Assembly: GCF_003992625.1 (NCBI RefSeq)
Contig: NZ_RZMW01000041.1
Span: forward strand, 179,276 to 243,275
Length of the DNA: 64,000 nt
Direction: 5' to 3'
From: Pelagibacterium lentulum
GTDB lineage: Bacteria; Pseudomonadota; Alphaproteobacteria; Rhizobiales; Devosiaceae
Positions 7,860 to 17,415 of the stretch are shown in pieces; the first letter of the stretch is position 1, and each line of letters starts with the position of its first letter. The translations under genes and the position numbers were made by a program. The notes beneath the pieces were generated by a model. That model was not told the DNA's origin and made no database searches. It saw only the letters and a program-made list of their open reading frames with translations.

Positions 7860-9257
7860 ATGAAATTGCACACGATGCGCAAGAAATTCTCCGCGCTTTC
7901 CTTGATGATGCGCACGATGCTCGCGGGCGCTGTTATCGGCGGCGCCCTTTATGCGCTTCCGGCCGCTGCCAGCTCGGCACCACATCTGCGTATAGCGCAT
8001 AATGAAGTGGGGCGGACCCAGCACATCCAGCTCGGCGTCAACAAATCCGTTATCATCGACCTGCCGGTCGATGCGGGCGAAGTGATCGTTTCCCAGCCTG
8101 GCGTTGCCAACGCGATCATGCGCACCAAGACCCGCGCCGTGATTCAGGGCATTTCGGCAGGCGAAACCAATATCTTTTTTCTGGACCCACGCGGCGGCGG
8201 CATTGCGGTGATCGAAATTTCCGTTGCCCAGGATTCAAGTGGGCTTTCGGCGACGATCAACCGGCTGCTGCCTGGAGCGCGGGTGCAGGTGCAGTCCTTC
8301 GCAAATTCGGTCATTCTCTCCGGTGAAGTCAACTCCGGCGATGATCTGGAAAAGGCAATTGCCATTGCCGGTCAATATGTCGGCGGCCCTGACAATGTGA
8401 CCTCGGTGATCAATGTCTCAGGCGGTCAGCAGGTCATGCTCAAGGTCACGGTGGCTGAGGTCAAGCGCGATGCAGCGCGCGAGCTTGGCATCAATCTCGG
8501 TGCCTTTCTTAATAGCGGGCTGGGCACCAGCCTGATCACGACGCCCTGGAATGGCACAGCAACGACTGCGACGTTGGGTACAGGATTTACCGCTGGCGAC
8601 TTCCGACTCAACGCAACCTTGCGCGCCCTTGAAGATCGCGGCGCGATGCGGACCCTGGCAGAGCCGACACTGACGGCGATTTCAGGCGAGGAAGCTGAAT
8701 TTTTTGCCGGTGGCGAATTCCCCGTCCCGACCGAAATCGACGACGATGGCCGCGTGACCTATGAGTTCAAGGAATTCGGCGTCAATCTGGGCTTCACGCC
8801 AACCGTCCGCTCAAACGGCATTATCGGTCTTGTGGTCAAGACCTCGGTTTCCGAACTGTCCACAGAGGGCTCGCTCGGCCCAATCATGGCCACCCGCGAA
8901 CGCCGGGCCAGCACGTCGGTCGAGTTGCCGCAAGGCACCACCCTTGCCATTGGCGGGCTTATCGAGGAGCGCGTGCGTCAGCAGATTCATCAAGTTCCGG
9001 GCCTGGGCAATATTCCGATCCTGGGTGCCCTGTTCCGTAGTCGCGAGTTCGTCCATTCGGAAACCGAGCTTGTGATCCTCGTTACCCCGATCATCGCATA
9101 CCCGCAGCATACGCCCGTGCCCCTGCCAACGGACAATACGGCAATCTCTTCGGACGCAGAGGCGATCTTCCTTGGCCGGATGGAGACCCTTTACGGGGTG
9201 ACCGGCGGCAAGGGGACAGGCCAGTTCCGCGGTTCTGTGGGCTTTGTACTCGATTGA
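7860..9257 (+). CDS. cpaC: Flp pilus outer-membrane secretin CpaC (RcpA)
   Basis: This is the outer-membrane channel for the Flp pilus, about 465 residues. It has a signal peptide (hydrophobic about 15-37, ending AAASSAP) and the pilus N-domain (NKSVIIDLPVDAGEVIVSQP). A BON/N1 segment follows (LLPGARVQVQSFANSVILSGEV), then the secretin domain with EPTLTAISGEEAEFFAGGE. It ends with the secretin signature VPGLGNIPILGALFR and ETELVILVTP. ATG 7860 has GGGGA 6 bp upstream and is preferred. The frame also permits ATG 7848 or GTG 7845, which would overlap the cpaB stop. No cpaD lies after it. Confidence 0.93.
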   Translation: MKLHTMRKKFSALSLMMRTMLAGAVIGGALYALPAAASSAPHLRIAHNEVGRTQHIQLGVNKSVIIDLPVDAGEVIVSQPGVANAIMRTKTRAVIQGISAGETNIFFLDPRGGGIAVIEISVAQDSSGLSATINRLLPGARVQVQSFANSVILSGEVNSGDDLEKAIAIAGQYVGGPDNVTSVINVSGGQQVMLKVTVAEVKRDAARELGINLGAFLNSGLGTSLITTPWNGTATTATLGTGFTAGDFRLNATLRALEDRGAMRTLAEPTLTAISGEEAEFFAGGEFPVPTEIDDDGRVTYEFKEFGVNLGFTPTVRSNGIIGLVVKTSVSELSTEGSLGPIMATRERRASTSVELPQGTTLAIGGLIEERVRQQIHQVPGLGNIPILGALFRSREFVHSETELVILVTPIIAYPQHTPVPLPTDNTAISSDAEAIFLGRMETLYGVTGGKGTGQFRGSVGFVLD

Positions 9258-9289
9258 CCGGCGCACTGCACATTTGAGGATGAACACAG

Positions 9290-10567
9290 ATGAGTTTTCT
9301 TGAAAACGACAAGCCAGTGTCCGGAAACAAGCCGTCCGAAGAGGTGCCGCAAGGTGCCCGGCTGGTGCCGCGCATAACGATTCAGGCCTTCTGCGAAAAT
9401 TCCCAGACCGCTCAACTGATCGAGAATGCCGCCCATGACCGGCGCATGTCCAAAGTCGCGCTCACAACCCACAATGGTGGGCTCGACGGGGCTATCGAGA
9501 CCTACAAGACCAATCCCACGCCCAATCTGATAATCGTAGAGACCACATTGCCCGCCGAGCAAATCCTCAATGCGCTCGAGCAATTGGCCGAGGTTTGCGA
9601 TGCTTCGACGCGGGTTGTGGTTATCGGACATGTCAATGACGTCGTGCTCTATCGCGATCTGATCCGGGCCGGGGTTTCCGAATATCTCGTCATGCCAACG
9701 ACGACGCCGGTGATCATCTCGGCCATTTCCGATCTGTTTACTGGAGAAGGCGCAAACCCGATCGGGCGCACGATCGGTTTCATTTCGGCCAAGGGTGGCG
9801 CAGGCTCGTCAACGATTGCCCATAATGTCGGCTGGTCGATTGCCAAGTCGCTCCGGCAGGACGTTTTGATTCTCGATCTCGACCTGCCTTTCGGCACCGC
9901 CGGGCTCGATTTCAACCAGGACCCGCCCCAAGGCATTGCCGATGCCGTTTATGCCAGCGACAAGATGGATGCGGTTATGCTCGACCGGCTCATGAGCAAG
10001 GCAGCAAATCATATCAATCTTTTAACTGCACCGGCCACGCTGGACCGGACCTACGACCTTTCCGAGCGCAGTTTTGAGCAGATTATCGAACTGGCACAAC
10101 AGCAGGTGCCTGTCGTTGTGATCGATCTGCCCCATACCTGGACCGGCTGGGTGCGCCATACGCTTTCGGCAATCGATGAGATCGTGATCGTTGCCGAGCC
10201 CGATTTGGCCAACTTGCGTAACGCCAAGAACATGGCCGATGTCATCAAGAGCTTGCGCCCTGCCGAAACAGACCCGGTGATTGTGATCAACAAGGCTGGC
10301 ATTGCCAAACGGCCCGAGATCCCGGCGGACGAGTTTGCAGGCTCAATCGATTGCCGGCTTGCCGGCACCATCGGCTTTGATCCGGCGCTCTTTGGCACCG
10401 CGGCCAATAACGGTCAAATGGTTGCCGAGGTCTCAGCCGGCCACAAGGCCAATGAAATCTTCAAGTCTATTGGCCTGCAGGTGACAGGGCGCATTGCAGC
10501 GGACGTTCAAAGCAAGGCATCCGGCCTCAAACTGCCTGGATTGTTCAAGAAACTGAAAATTGCCTGA
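9290..10567 (+). CDS. cpaE: Pilus localisation ATPase CpaE (TadZ)
   Basis: This 425-residue cytosolic protein has an N-terminal receiver-like domain (about 25-145) and a MinD/ParA-type ATPase domain. The deviant Walker A is FISAKGGAGSSTIAHN (about 163-178), the A' region is VLILDLDLPFG, and Walker B-like VVVIDLPH lies near residue 280. TadZ/CpaE marks the pilus assembly site at the cell pole. It starts 32 bp after cpaC with GAGG upstream of ATG 9290, and cpaF follows after 17 bp. Confidence 0.92.
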   Translation: MSFLENDKPVSGNKPSEEVPQGARLVPRITIQAFCENSQTAQLIENAAHDRRMSKVALTTHNGGLDGAIETYKTNPTPNLIIVETTLPAEQILNALEQLAEVCDASTRVVVIGHVNDVVLYRDLIRAGVSEYLVMPTTTPVIISAISDLFTGEGANPIGRTIGFISAKGGAGSSTIAHNVGWSIAKSLRQDVLILDLDLPFGTAGLDFNQDPPQGIADAVYASDKMDAVMLDRLMSKAANHINLLTAPATLDRTYDLSERSFEQIIELAQQQVPVVVIDLPHTWTGWVRHTLSAIDEIVIVAEPDLANLRNAKNMADVIKSLRPAETDPVIVINKAGIAKRPEIPADEFAGSIDCRLAGTIGFDPALFGTAANNGQMVAEVSAGHKANEIFKSIGLQVTGRIAADVQSKASGLKLPGLFKKLKIA

Positions 10568-10584
10568 TCGAAGGGACGCGCACG

Positions 10585-12075
10585 ATGTTTGGTAAGCGGA
10601 CGAGTTTTGGCGGCAACACGCAAGCTGCGCCCAAGGCGCCGCCTGCGCCCGTCCAACAGGACGTCGCCGGTTCCATCGCATCCAGGCCCATCGACGGCCC
10701 CAGCGCCGAAACGACTGCCCCCCCACCGCCCAAGCGTGAGGAGGAGATTGACGCCAACGATGCGTCGAAGGCCGGGCGCGACAAGAATTATTTCCAAACC
10801 AAGTCCGCGATTTTCAACGCCCTGATCGACTCCATCGATCTCAGCCAGCTTGCGGCGATGGATCAGGTTTCCGCGCGTGAGGAAATTCGTGACATTGTTG
10901 CCGAGATCATTGCGCTCAAGAATTTCGTCATGTCGATTTCCGAGCAGGAAGACCTGCTCGACGATATCTGTAACGACGTTTTGGGCTACGGACCGCTTGA
11001 GCCGCTGCTCGCGCGTGATGACATCGCCGATATCATGGTCAATGGGTCGCAGCGCTGCTACATCGAAGTCTCGGGCCGCGTAAAGCTCACCAATGTCCGG
11101 TTCCGCGACGATTCCCATCTGATGAATGTCTGTCAACGCATCGTGAGCCAGGTTGGTCGCCGGGTCGATGAATCCTCGCCCATATGTGACGCCCGCCTGC
11201 CCGATGGCTCTCGTGTCAACGTCATTGCGCCGCCGCTCGCCATTGACGGGCCGACGCTGACCATTCGTAAGTTCAAGAAAGACAAGCTGACCCTTGGCCA
11301 ACTCGTCAAGTTCGGCTCGATCTCGCCCGAAGGCGCGGAAGTGCTGCGGGTTTTGGGCCGCGTTCGCGCCAATATCCTGATTTCAGGCGGCACCGGCTCG
11401 GGCAAGACGACACTCTTGAACTGCATGACCGCGTTTATCGAAAAGGATGAACGCGTCATCACCTGTGAAGACTCCGCCGAATTGCAGCTCCAGCAGCCGC
11501 ATGTGGTGCGCCTTGAAACACGCCCGCCCAACCTTGAAGGCGAGGGCGAAATCACCATGCGCGAATTGGTGAAAAACTGCCTGCGTATGCGTCCCGAACG
11601 CATCATCGTGGGTGAAGTGCGTGGCCCGGAGGCCTTCGACCTGCTCCAGGCCATGAATACCGGTCACGACGGCTCAATGGGTACCTTGCACGCCAACTCG
11701 CCGCGCGAGGCTCTTTCCCGTCTTGAATCCATGATTACCATGGGTGGTTATGCGCTGCCCAGCCGCACCATTCGCGAAATGATCGTTTCCTCGATCGATG
11801 TGATCGTCCAGGCGGCCCGCCTGCGCGACGGTTCGCGCCGCATTACCCATATTTCGGAAGTTCTGGGTATGGAAGGCGATGTGATCGTGACCCAGGACGT
11901 CTTCCTTTATGACATCCTTGGCGAAGACGCCAATGGCTCGCTGATCGGACGGCATCGCTCTACCGGCATTACCAAGCCGAACTTTGCTGAAAAGGCCCGC
12001 TATTACAACGAAGAACCTGCGCTTGTGGAAGCACTGGAGCGCGCCAATGTCGAGCAGAATGAAATGCTGCGCTAG
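10585..12075 (+). CDS. cpaF: Flp pilus secretion ATPase CpaF (TadA)
   Basis: This 496-residue VirB11-like motor powers Flp extension and possibly retraction. It has a proline-rich N-terminal tail (about 1-70), an N-terminal helical/PAS-like domain, then the RecA-like domain. Walker A is ISGGTGSGKTTLLNCM (about 267-282), the Asp box is around EDSAELQLQQPHVVRLE, and Walker B is RPERIIVGEVRGPEA. The His-box region is GHDGSMGTLHANSP. The length is normal for the family. It is in the cpa operon between cpaE and tadB. Confidence 0.95.
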   Translation: MFGKRTSFGGNTQAAPKAPPAPVQQDVAGSIASRPIDGPSAETTAPPPPKREEEIDANDASKAGRDKNYFQTKSAIFNALIDSIDLSQLAAMDQVSAREEIRDIVAEIIALKNFVMSISEQEDLLDDICNDVLGYGPLEPLLARDDIADIMVNGSQRCYIEVSGRVKLTNVRFRDDSHLMNVCQRIVSQVGRRVDESSPICDARLPDGSRVNVIAPPLAIDGPTLTIRKFKKDKLTLGQLVKFGSISPEGAEVLRVLGRVRANILISGGTGSGKTTLLNCMTAFIEKDERVITCEDSAELQLQQPHVVRLETRPPNLEGEGEITMRELVKNCLRMRPERIIVGEVRGPEAFDLLQAMNTGHDGSMGTLHANSPREALSRLESMITMGGYALPSRTIREMIVSSIDVIVQAARLRDGSRRITHISEVLGMEGDVIVTQDVFLYDILGEDANGSLIGRHRSTGITKPNFAEKARYYNEEPALVEALERANVEQNEMLR

Positions 12076-12129
12076 CAGTGAGGCATCCATGAACCGGTCT
12101 GCCAGCGCGCTGATGAAAAAGGACACCCG

Positions 12130-13107
12130 ATGTCGCCAATGATCCTGGGCTTGCTCGTTCTGGTCTGCGTGGGTGCGGTCGGCCTCGCGTTCATGCCGGC
12201 CTTTGCCGGGTCGGGGCGCGCAGACAAACGCCGCAAGGCCCTTGAAGGCGATATTGCGGTCAACCGGCAAACCGCAAGTGTTCAAAAGACCCGCGATTCC
12301 CGCCGCCGAACGGTGCAGGACGCGCTCAAGACACAAGCCGATGCCCTCAGCGCTCGACGGGGCAAAAAAACGCTCAAGGCGCGTCTGTTTCAGGCCGGGA
12401 TGAAAACCAGCGTACAGGCCTGGGTGCGCAACTGCGCGATCCTTGGCGTCGTACTGTTCGTTGTGCTGATCGTCTTGCAGGTGAACTTCATTTTCGCGCT
12501 GCCCATTGCGCTCGCCGGCGCCTATGTGCTGCCCAATATGTTCCTTGCCAACCGGCGAAAGAAGTATCAGGCCGCATATCTCGAAGAATTGCCAAACGCG
12601 GTCGAAGCCATTGTACGCGGGGTCAAATCGGGCCTGCCGCTCAACGACTCCATCCGGCTGGTGGCAAAGGAAGTCAAGGAACCTGTTCGATCCGAGTTCA
12701 TACGCGTGCTTGAACAGCAGTCGATTGGCAAGACCATGCAGGAAGCGGTTGAAGTGCTTTTCGACCGCGTTCCCCTTGCCGAGGTCAATTTCTTCGTTGT
12801 CGTGATCGCGGTTCAGCAGCAGGCAGGCGGCAATCTCTCCGAAGCCCTTAGCAACCTTGCGCGCGTTTTGCGCAACCGCAAGAAGATGAAGGCCAAGGTG
12901 AAAGCCATGAGTTCGGAAGCCAAGGCTTCTGCCATGATTATCGGTGCCCTGCCCCTTTTCGTTGCCGGCGCTGTTTCGGTAATCAGCCCCAGCTACCTCA
13001 GCCCGCTGATTTCCACAAATATCGGTTTGATCTGGCTCGGCGTAGCATTTTTCATGATCTGCATCGGCGCCTATGTCATGAACCGCATGATCCAGTTCGA
13101 TTACTAG
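12130..13107 (+). CDS. tadB: Flp pilus inner-membrane platform protein TadB
   Basis: This 325-residue type II secretion F-domain protein has an N-terminal transmembrane helix (about 3-22), a basic cytosolic segment, two helices around residues 100-140, a cytosolic F domain and two C-terminal helices. The F domain has EELPNAVEAIVRGVKSG and the usual VVVIAVQQQAGGNLSEAL. TadB and TadC form the platform on which CpaF acts. ATG 12130 follows AAGGA. The gene is separated from tadC by 11 bp. Confidence 0.93.
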   Translation: MSPMILGLLVLVCVGAVGLAFMPAFAGSGRADKRRKALEGDIAVNRQTASVQKTRDSRRRTVQDALKTQADALSARRGKKTLKARLFQAGMKTSVQAWVRNCAILGVVLFVVLIVLQVNFIFALPIALAGAYVLPNMFLANRRKKYQAAYLEELPNAVEAIVRGVKSGLPLNDSIRLVAKEVKEPVRSEFIRVLEQQSIGKTMQEAVEVLFDRVPLAEVNFFVVVIAVQQQAGGNLSEALSNLARVLRNRKKMKAKVKAMSSEAKASAMIIGALPLFVAGAVSVISPSYLSPLISTNIGLIWLGVAFFMICIGAYVMNRMIQFDY

Positions 13108-13118
13108 GAGCAAGTCAA

Positions 13119-14102
13119 GTGAGCCTTGTTGATCGAATCGTACAGCCGGAATTTCTGATTGCCGTTCTGGCCGCCATTTCGGCGGCGGCGGTTGTATTTA
13201 CCTTCGGCGCCCACTTTGCCGATCGGTTCGAGCGCAATGACCGCATGAAAAAGGTCGCGCTGGAACGCGAACAAATGCGCGCGAGAGAGATGTCGCGCCT
13301 GCGCAGCCAGGGCAATGGCAAGGAAGAAGGCCGCGGCATTCGCGGCGCGGAAAGCAAGTCCTATATGAAAGCCGCGGTGGACAAGTTTTCCCTGCAAAAA
13401 GCCTTCATGGACGAAAATACCGTCGAAAAGCTGGCGCGCGCTGGCTTGCGCGGACAGGCACCGTTGACGAGCTATCTGTTTTTCCGCTTTGTCAGCCCTA
13501 TCATCCTGCTATTGCTTGCGCTTTTTTATCTGCTCTTTGTAACCCCAGGCGATCGTCCGCTGTTTCTCAATGTCGTTATCGCGATCGGTGTCGGCATCGC
13601 TGGGGCCTACCTGCCCAATCTTTTGCTCCATAACAGGGTTCAGAAGCGCCAGGCTTCGATCCAGAAGGCGTGGTCGGATGCGCTCGATCTCATGCTGCTT
13701 TGCGTTGAAGCAGGCATGTCGATCGAACATGCAATCCGGCGCGTGTCAAAGGAGATCGGATTGCAAAGCCCGGAACTGGCCGAAGAGTTGACCCTTACGA
13801 CTGCTGAACTTTCGTTCCTTGAGGACCGTGGGCGTGCCTACGAAAACCTGGGCAAGCGTACAGGCCTTGACGGCGTGCGCTCGGTTATGACCGCGCTTAT
13901 TCAGGCGGACAAATACGGCACCTCGGTCGGTCAGGCCCTGCGCGTGATGGCCGAAGAAGGCCGCGAGCAGCGCATGATGGAGGCGGAAAAAAAGGCGGCG
14001 GCACTGCCACCGAAAATGACTGTGCCTCTTATCGTCTTCTTCCTGCCGGTGCTCTTTATCGTCATCATGGCTCCTGCGCTGATCACTGCCTTTTCGATGT
14101 AG
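13119..14102 (+). CDS. tadC: Flp pilus inner-membrane platform protein TadC
   Basis: This 327-residue paralogue of TadB belongs to the type II secretion F family. GTG 13119 is the start, with TAGGAG 8 bp upstream. It shows an N-terminal helix, a charged segment, helices near 115-165, the F domain (DALDLMLLCVEAGMSIEHAI; ALIQADKYGTSVGQALRV) and a hydrophobic C-terminus. It is the last gene of the operon. No tadD (TPR lipoprotein) follows, unlike many rhizobial loci, and the next gene is on the opposite strand. Confidence 0.92.
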   Translation: MSLVDRIVQPEFLIAVLAAISAAAVVFTFGAHFADRFERNDRMKKVALEREQMRAREMSRLRSQGNGKEEGRGIRGAESKSYMKAAVDKFSLQKAFMDENTVEKLARAGLRGQAPLTSYLFFRFVSPIILLLLALFYLLFVTPGDRPLFLNVVIAIGVGIAGAYLPNLLLHNRVQKRQASIQKAWSDALDLMLLCVEAGMSIEHAIRRVSKEIGLQSPELAEELTLTTAELSFLEDRGRAYENLGKRTGLDGVRSVMTALIQADKYGTSVGQALRVMAEEGREQRMMEAEKKAAALPPKMTVPLIVFFLPVLFIVIMAPALITAFSM

Positions 14103-14136
14103 ACCATTGACTGGCGCGCCTTGGCGCCGCTGGCTA

Positions 14137-15000
14137 TCAGGGTGCATCGATGCCAAAGACTGCGCGGTGGTTTTGGACAAAACGCGCGAACGGCGTGGCG
14201 GGGCTTCCGGTTATGTCCTCGACTGCATTGGAAATTGCTGCGGCGATGCCGGTGCGATAGACGCGGAACAGATCGATCATTGCCTCGGCATAAAACTCCG
14301 GCATACCGTCCGCTATCATCGCTTCTTGTGCGACCGTGTCTTCGACCGCAACATAGGTTATCGGCCTACCCAGCGATCGGGACAATATCGCCGCCACATC
14401 GGCGTAACCCAGTGCTGCCGGCCCTGACAATTCATATGCCTTGCCCTCGTGTCCGCTATCGGTGAGGATTTTCGATGCAACACGGGCAATATCGCGCGCA
14501 TCGACATGGCTGATGAGCGCGTCCCCGGCAGGCATGTAGATCGCGCCTTGCGCGCGTATCTGCTCGGCCATGTGCAAAAAGTTCTGCATGAAGCCGTTAG
14601 GACGGAGAAATGTCCAGGCTAGTCCCGATGCCTCGATATGGCGCTCCACCGCGCGATGAATCCCGGCAACCCGGTATTGCTCCTGCGGTGCTGCCCATGC
14701 GGAAAGCTTGACGATACGGCTGGCACCTGCGGTTTTGGCTACCTCGACGAGGTTGATCTCCATTTCCTCTTGTGCTCGGACACCGCTGCCGAGCAGGAAC
14801 ACCGTTTCAATAGCCTCAAGCGCAGGTGGCAGGGTTTCGGGCTGGTGCATATCGATGATTGCAGTTTCGATCCCTCTTGCCCGCGCAGCCGTGGCCTTTG
14901 CCGGGTTGTGATAGGCGGCCCGGAAGGGAAAGCCTTGCGCCAGTAAAGTTTCAATCAGTATCTGCCCGATGGTTCCGCTAGCACCAGTAACGAGAATCAT
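14137..15000 (-). CDS. NmrA-like NAD(P)-binding reductase (atypical SDR)
   Basis: From ATG 15000 (GGAGG 6 bp upstream) the product is 287 residues. The N-terminus is a Rossmann fold, MILVTGASGTIGQIL, with GxxGxxG. NmrA/azoreductase-type features follow: VFLLGSG, the RIVKLSAWAA strand, and WTFLRPNGFMQNFL. These proteins are NAD(P)H-dependent reductases or redox sensors of the atypical SDR class; the substrate is unknown. A longer frame reaching 15339 exists but crosses into the divergent regulator gene and lacks a ribosome site. The gene is divergent from the AraC regulator, which probably controls it. Confidence 0.87.
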   Translation of the reverse strand: MILVTGASGTIGQILIETLLAQGFPFRAAYHNPAKATAARARGIETAIIDMHQPETLPPALEAIETVFLLGSGVRAQEEMEINLVEVAKTAGASRIVKLSAWAAPQEQYRVAGIHRAVERHIEASGLAWTFLRPNGFMQNFLHMAEQIRAQGAIYMPAGDALISHVDARDIARVASKILTDSGHEGKAYELSGPAALGYADVAAILSRSLGRPITYVAVEDTVAQEAMIADGMPEFYAEAMIDLFRVYRTGIAAAISNAVEDITGSPATPFARFVQNHRAVFGIDAP

Positions 15001-15108
15001 GACTTGCCTCCATTGCTCTGCCCTCACAGAGGGCTGAACGAAGACTGGACAAATCAATCGGGATAATGAATGATCTAAATGCCGTAATTTATAACAGATC
15101 GTCCCGGC

Positions 15109-16122
15109 ATGGATCTCCTCAGCAGCATTCTCCGCGATCTCCGGCTTGAAAGCGTGCTTATGAGCGTTGGTGAATTCGGCGCGCCCTGGGGCATCGAGAA
15201 GGCGCGGGTAGAGGGCTTTGCACCCTTTCATATCGTGCTGGAAGGCAACTGCCTGTTTCGCCACGAGAATGGTGAAGCCGTAGAACTTGTGCCGGGCGAT
15301 CTGGTGCTGCTCGCCCATGGCGACCCGCACTGGCTGCAATCGGACGCGGCGGCGCCGACAGTCCCCTTCTCCGAGGTGCTGGCGGCAAATGGTGGCGACG
15401 CTTCGCCAACCGCAAGGCAGCGGCTCGAAGGGTTGCCGCGCCTGCGGTTCGGCGGAACCGGTGCATCAACACGGATGCTCAACGGGGTATTTACGTTCGG
15501 GGAAGGTCGCCGCAATCCTCTGACTACGGCGCTGCCGAGCGTCATGCATGTCTCACTGTCCCGCGGTCGCAATGTCGACGACTGGGTTTCAAGATCGCTA
15601 CAATTTCTGATCGATGAGACCGAAACCGGTAATCCGGGCTTCCAGACCATAGCCGAACGAACGGCCGACATCATCTTCGTGCAGGCCGTGCGCGATTATC
15701 TTACTGGCATACCAGCCGATGCCGCGGGATGGTTGCGCGCGCTTGGCGACCCGCCTTTGGCACGCGCGCTGGCGCTGGTGCATGAACGACCGGATCACCC
15801 CTGGACCATCGCGACGCTGGCGCGAAAGGTTGGACTGTCGCGAACGGTGTTTGCCAGCCGGTTTCGCCACTGCGTCGGTGAAGGCGTTATGGCTTATGTG
15901 ACCGCCAGGCGGATGCATGTCGCATCGCAATTGCTGCTGAACACGCAGCGCTCAATGGCGGAGATCGCCGTTAGCGTTGGATATGAGTCGGAAATTTCCT
16001 TCAGCAGGGCCTTCCGTCGCTGGTGCGGCGAGCCGCCGGGCCGCTATCGACGTAACGAGCAGGGCAGAGCGGCGAACCCGACCGCTGCCGTCCTGCGGGC
16101 ACTCGCCGCCAGCAATAGCTGA
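15109..16122 (+). CDS. AraC-family transcriptional regulator with cupin sensor domain
   Basis: This 337-residue protein has an N-terminal cupin-type sensor domain (about 10-200; FHIVLEGNCLF, VELVPGDLVLLAHGDPHWL with His residues typical of cupin_6 regulators). A C-terminal AraC double helix-turn-helix spans about 225-315 (WTIATLARKVGLSRTVFASR; SMAEIAVSVGYESEISFSRA). The family activates or represses divergent oxidoreductase genes in response to small molecules. It is divergent from the NmrA-like gene across about 108 bp and convergent, with a 2-bp gap, to the DoxX gene. Confidence 0.9.
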   Translation: MDLLSSILRDLRLESVLMSVGEFGAPWGIEKARVEGFAPFHIVLEGNCLFRHENGEAVELVPGDLVLLAHGDPHWLQSDAAAPTVPFSEVLAANGGDASPTARQRLEGLPRLRFGGTGASTRMLNGVFTFGEGRRNPLTTALPSVMHVSLSRGRNVDDWVSRSLQFLIDETETGNPGFQTIAERTADIIFVQAVRDYLTGIPADAAGWLRALGDPPLARALALVHERPDHPWTIATLARKVGLSRTVFASRFRHCVGEGVMAYVTARRMHVASQLLLNTQRSMAEIAVSVGYESEISFSRAFRRWCGEPPGRYRRNEQGRAANPTAAVLRALAASNS

Positions 16123-16124
16123 CC

Positions 16125-16517
16125 TTACGCCAGAACCCTGCGTCTGGCATCCAACGAAAGGCCGCCAGCACCGATCGCTGACAGCAGCATAAAGCCGCCA
16201 GCGACAGCGAAGTTCTTCCAGAAGATCCGCATCTGGGCGATGTCATCTGGATAGAAATGCCCAAGGAAGGCTGTCGCTACACAGAACCCAGCAAAGGCAT
16301 ATGCCAGCCAGCGGGTCTGATAGCCAAGGATGATGGCCGCGCCCCCGACAAGCTTCAGCCCAATAATGATCCAGGTTGCAACCAGGGGCAATGGAATGCC
16401 TATGCTGCCCAGAAAGCCCGCAAAGCCTGCAGGATTGCCGAGCGTCACGAAGCCGTCGATGATGAACATCAGGGCAAGAAGGATGCGTGAGAGAAGAAGC
16501 GTCAGATCGTATGTCAT
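16125..16517 (-). CDS. DoxX-family membrane protein
   Basis: From ATG 16517 the product is 130 residues with four hydrophobic helices and the DoxX pattern: LLLSRILLALMFIIDGFVTL, then GLKLVGGAAIILGYQTRW, AYAFAGFCVATAFLGH and NFAVAGGFMLL. DoxX proteins are inner-membrane proteins linked to thiol or quinone redox. An upstream ATG at 16532 exists, but GAGG lies at the right place for 16517. The 258 bp between this gene and the dioxygenase hold divergent promoters and no gene I can support. Confidence 0.88.
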   Translation of the reverse strand: MTYDLTLLLSRILLALMFIIDGFVTLGNPAGFAGFLGSIGIPLPLVATWIIIGLKLVGGAAIILGYQTRWLAYAFAGFCVATAFLGHFYPDDIAQMRIFWKNFAVAGGFMLLSAIGAGGLSLDARRRVLA

Positions 16518-16775
16518 AGGTCCTCGAGCCATAGGTCAGGTTGCAAATCCGGTAGATGGATCGCTGATGCCCCGAGATCGCCGATCGAGGAATGCCCGAC
16601 CGGCCCGAAATCTTAGCCTATCGTCCAGTGCATTCGGGATAACGCATAGTTGAACGCAGATCGCCCGACCCGGACGAAGAGTTCGCGATCCGGAACGCTC
16701 AGGCATGTTCGGACTGGCACGAGGGCGGTTACACCGCGTCGGCGCAACGCTGTTCCGAGCAATGGAGATGATGAA

Positions 16776-17381
16776 ATGTGGAACAATTCACTGAACCGTC
16801 GGACAATGCTGGCCTATTGGCTGACCCTGACGACCGCGGGTGCAGCATCGGCCCTGCTGGCTCCAAATGCTCTCGCCCAGTCTGGAACCCTTGAACTGAC
16901 ACCGTCCTGCGACCCTGGTGAAGAACTGACGCGCCAGGGCAGCGAAGGGCCTTATTATACACCTGAACCGCCCATGAAGAGCGACTTTCGGGCCGATACA
17001 TCTGACGGAGACCCCATTACCCTCATGGGCTTTGTCGTCGACCAGGCGTGTCGGCCCATCGAGGGCGCTGTGGTCGACCTCTGGCATGCCGACGGTCATG
17101 GCGACTACGACAATGAAGGCTATCGCCTACGCGGCTATCAATTAACAGATGCCAATGGTCGCTATGTCTTTGAAACGGTAGAGCCGGCTCCCTATGACTG
17201 GCGCACGCGCCACTTCCACGTGAAGGTGCATCCTCCCGGCGGACGTCTGCTGACGACCCAACTCTATTTTCCCGGCGAAGCGCGAAACCAGAACGACTTC
17301 CTGTTCAATCCGCGCCTGCTCATGGACGTTCACGAAGCAGCCGATGGCAAGATCGCCCGCTTCGACTTTGTTGTTGCCTGA
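16776..17381 (+). CDS. Exported intradiol ring-cleavage dioxygenase
   Basis: This 201-residue protein matches the intradiol (catechol/protocatechuate) dioxygenase core. The substrate-channel motif EGPYYTPEPP lies near 57-66, then the fold core VVDQACRPIEGAVVDLWHAD. The iron-ligand region PYDWRTRHFHVKV supplies one Tyr and two His; the first Tyr ligand is probably in GDYDNEGY. The N-terminus has a twin-arginine-like NRRTMLAYW followed by a hydrophobic stretch and Ala-x-Ala, so it is probably exported, unlike the cytosolic classical enzymes. ATG 16776 has GGAG 8 bp upstream; a longer frame from 16650 is not needed. The substrate is unknown. Confidence 0.87.
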   Translation: MWNNSLNRRTMLAYWLTLTTAGAASALLAPNALAQSGTLELTPSCDPGEELTRQGSEGPYYTPEPPMKSDFRADTSDGDPITLMGFVVDQACRPIEGAVVDLWHADGHGDYDNEGYRLRGYQLTDANGRYVFETVEPAPYDWRTRHFHVKVHPPGGRLLTTQLYFPGEARNQNDFLFNPRLLMDVHEAADGKIARFDFVVA

Positions 17382-17415
17382 TAAAGCAATTTATCCGGTG
17401 ATAAGGCACGCCGGT

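Noticed and set aside
11674-13113. 479-codon minus-strand frame
   Set aside because: It lies opposite cpaF and tadB, which carry all family motifs; no recognisable domain in the antisense frame.
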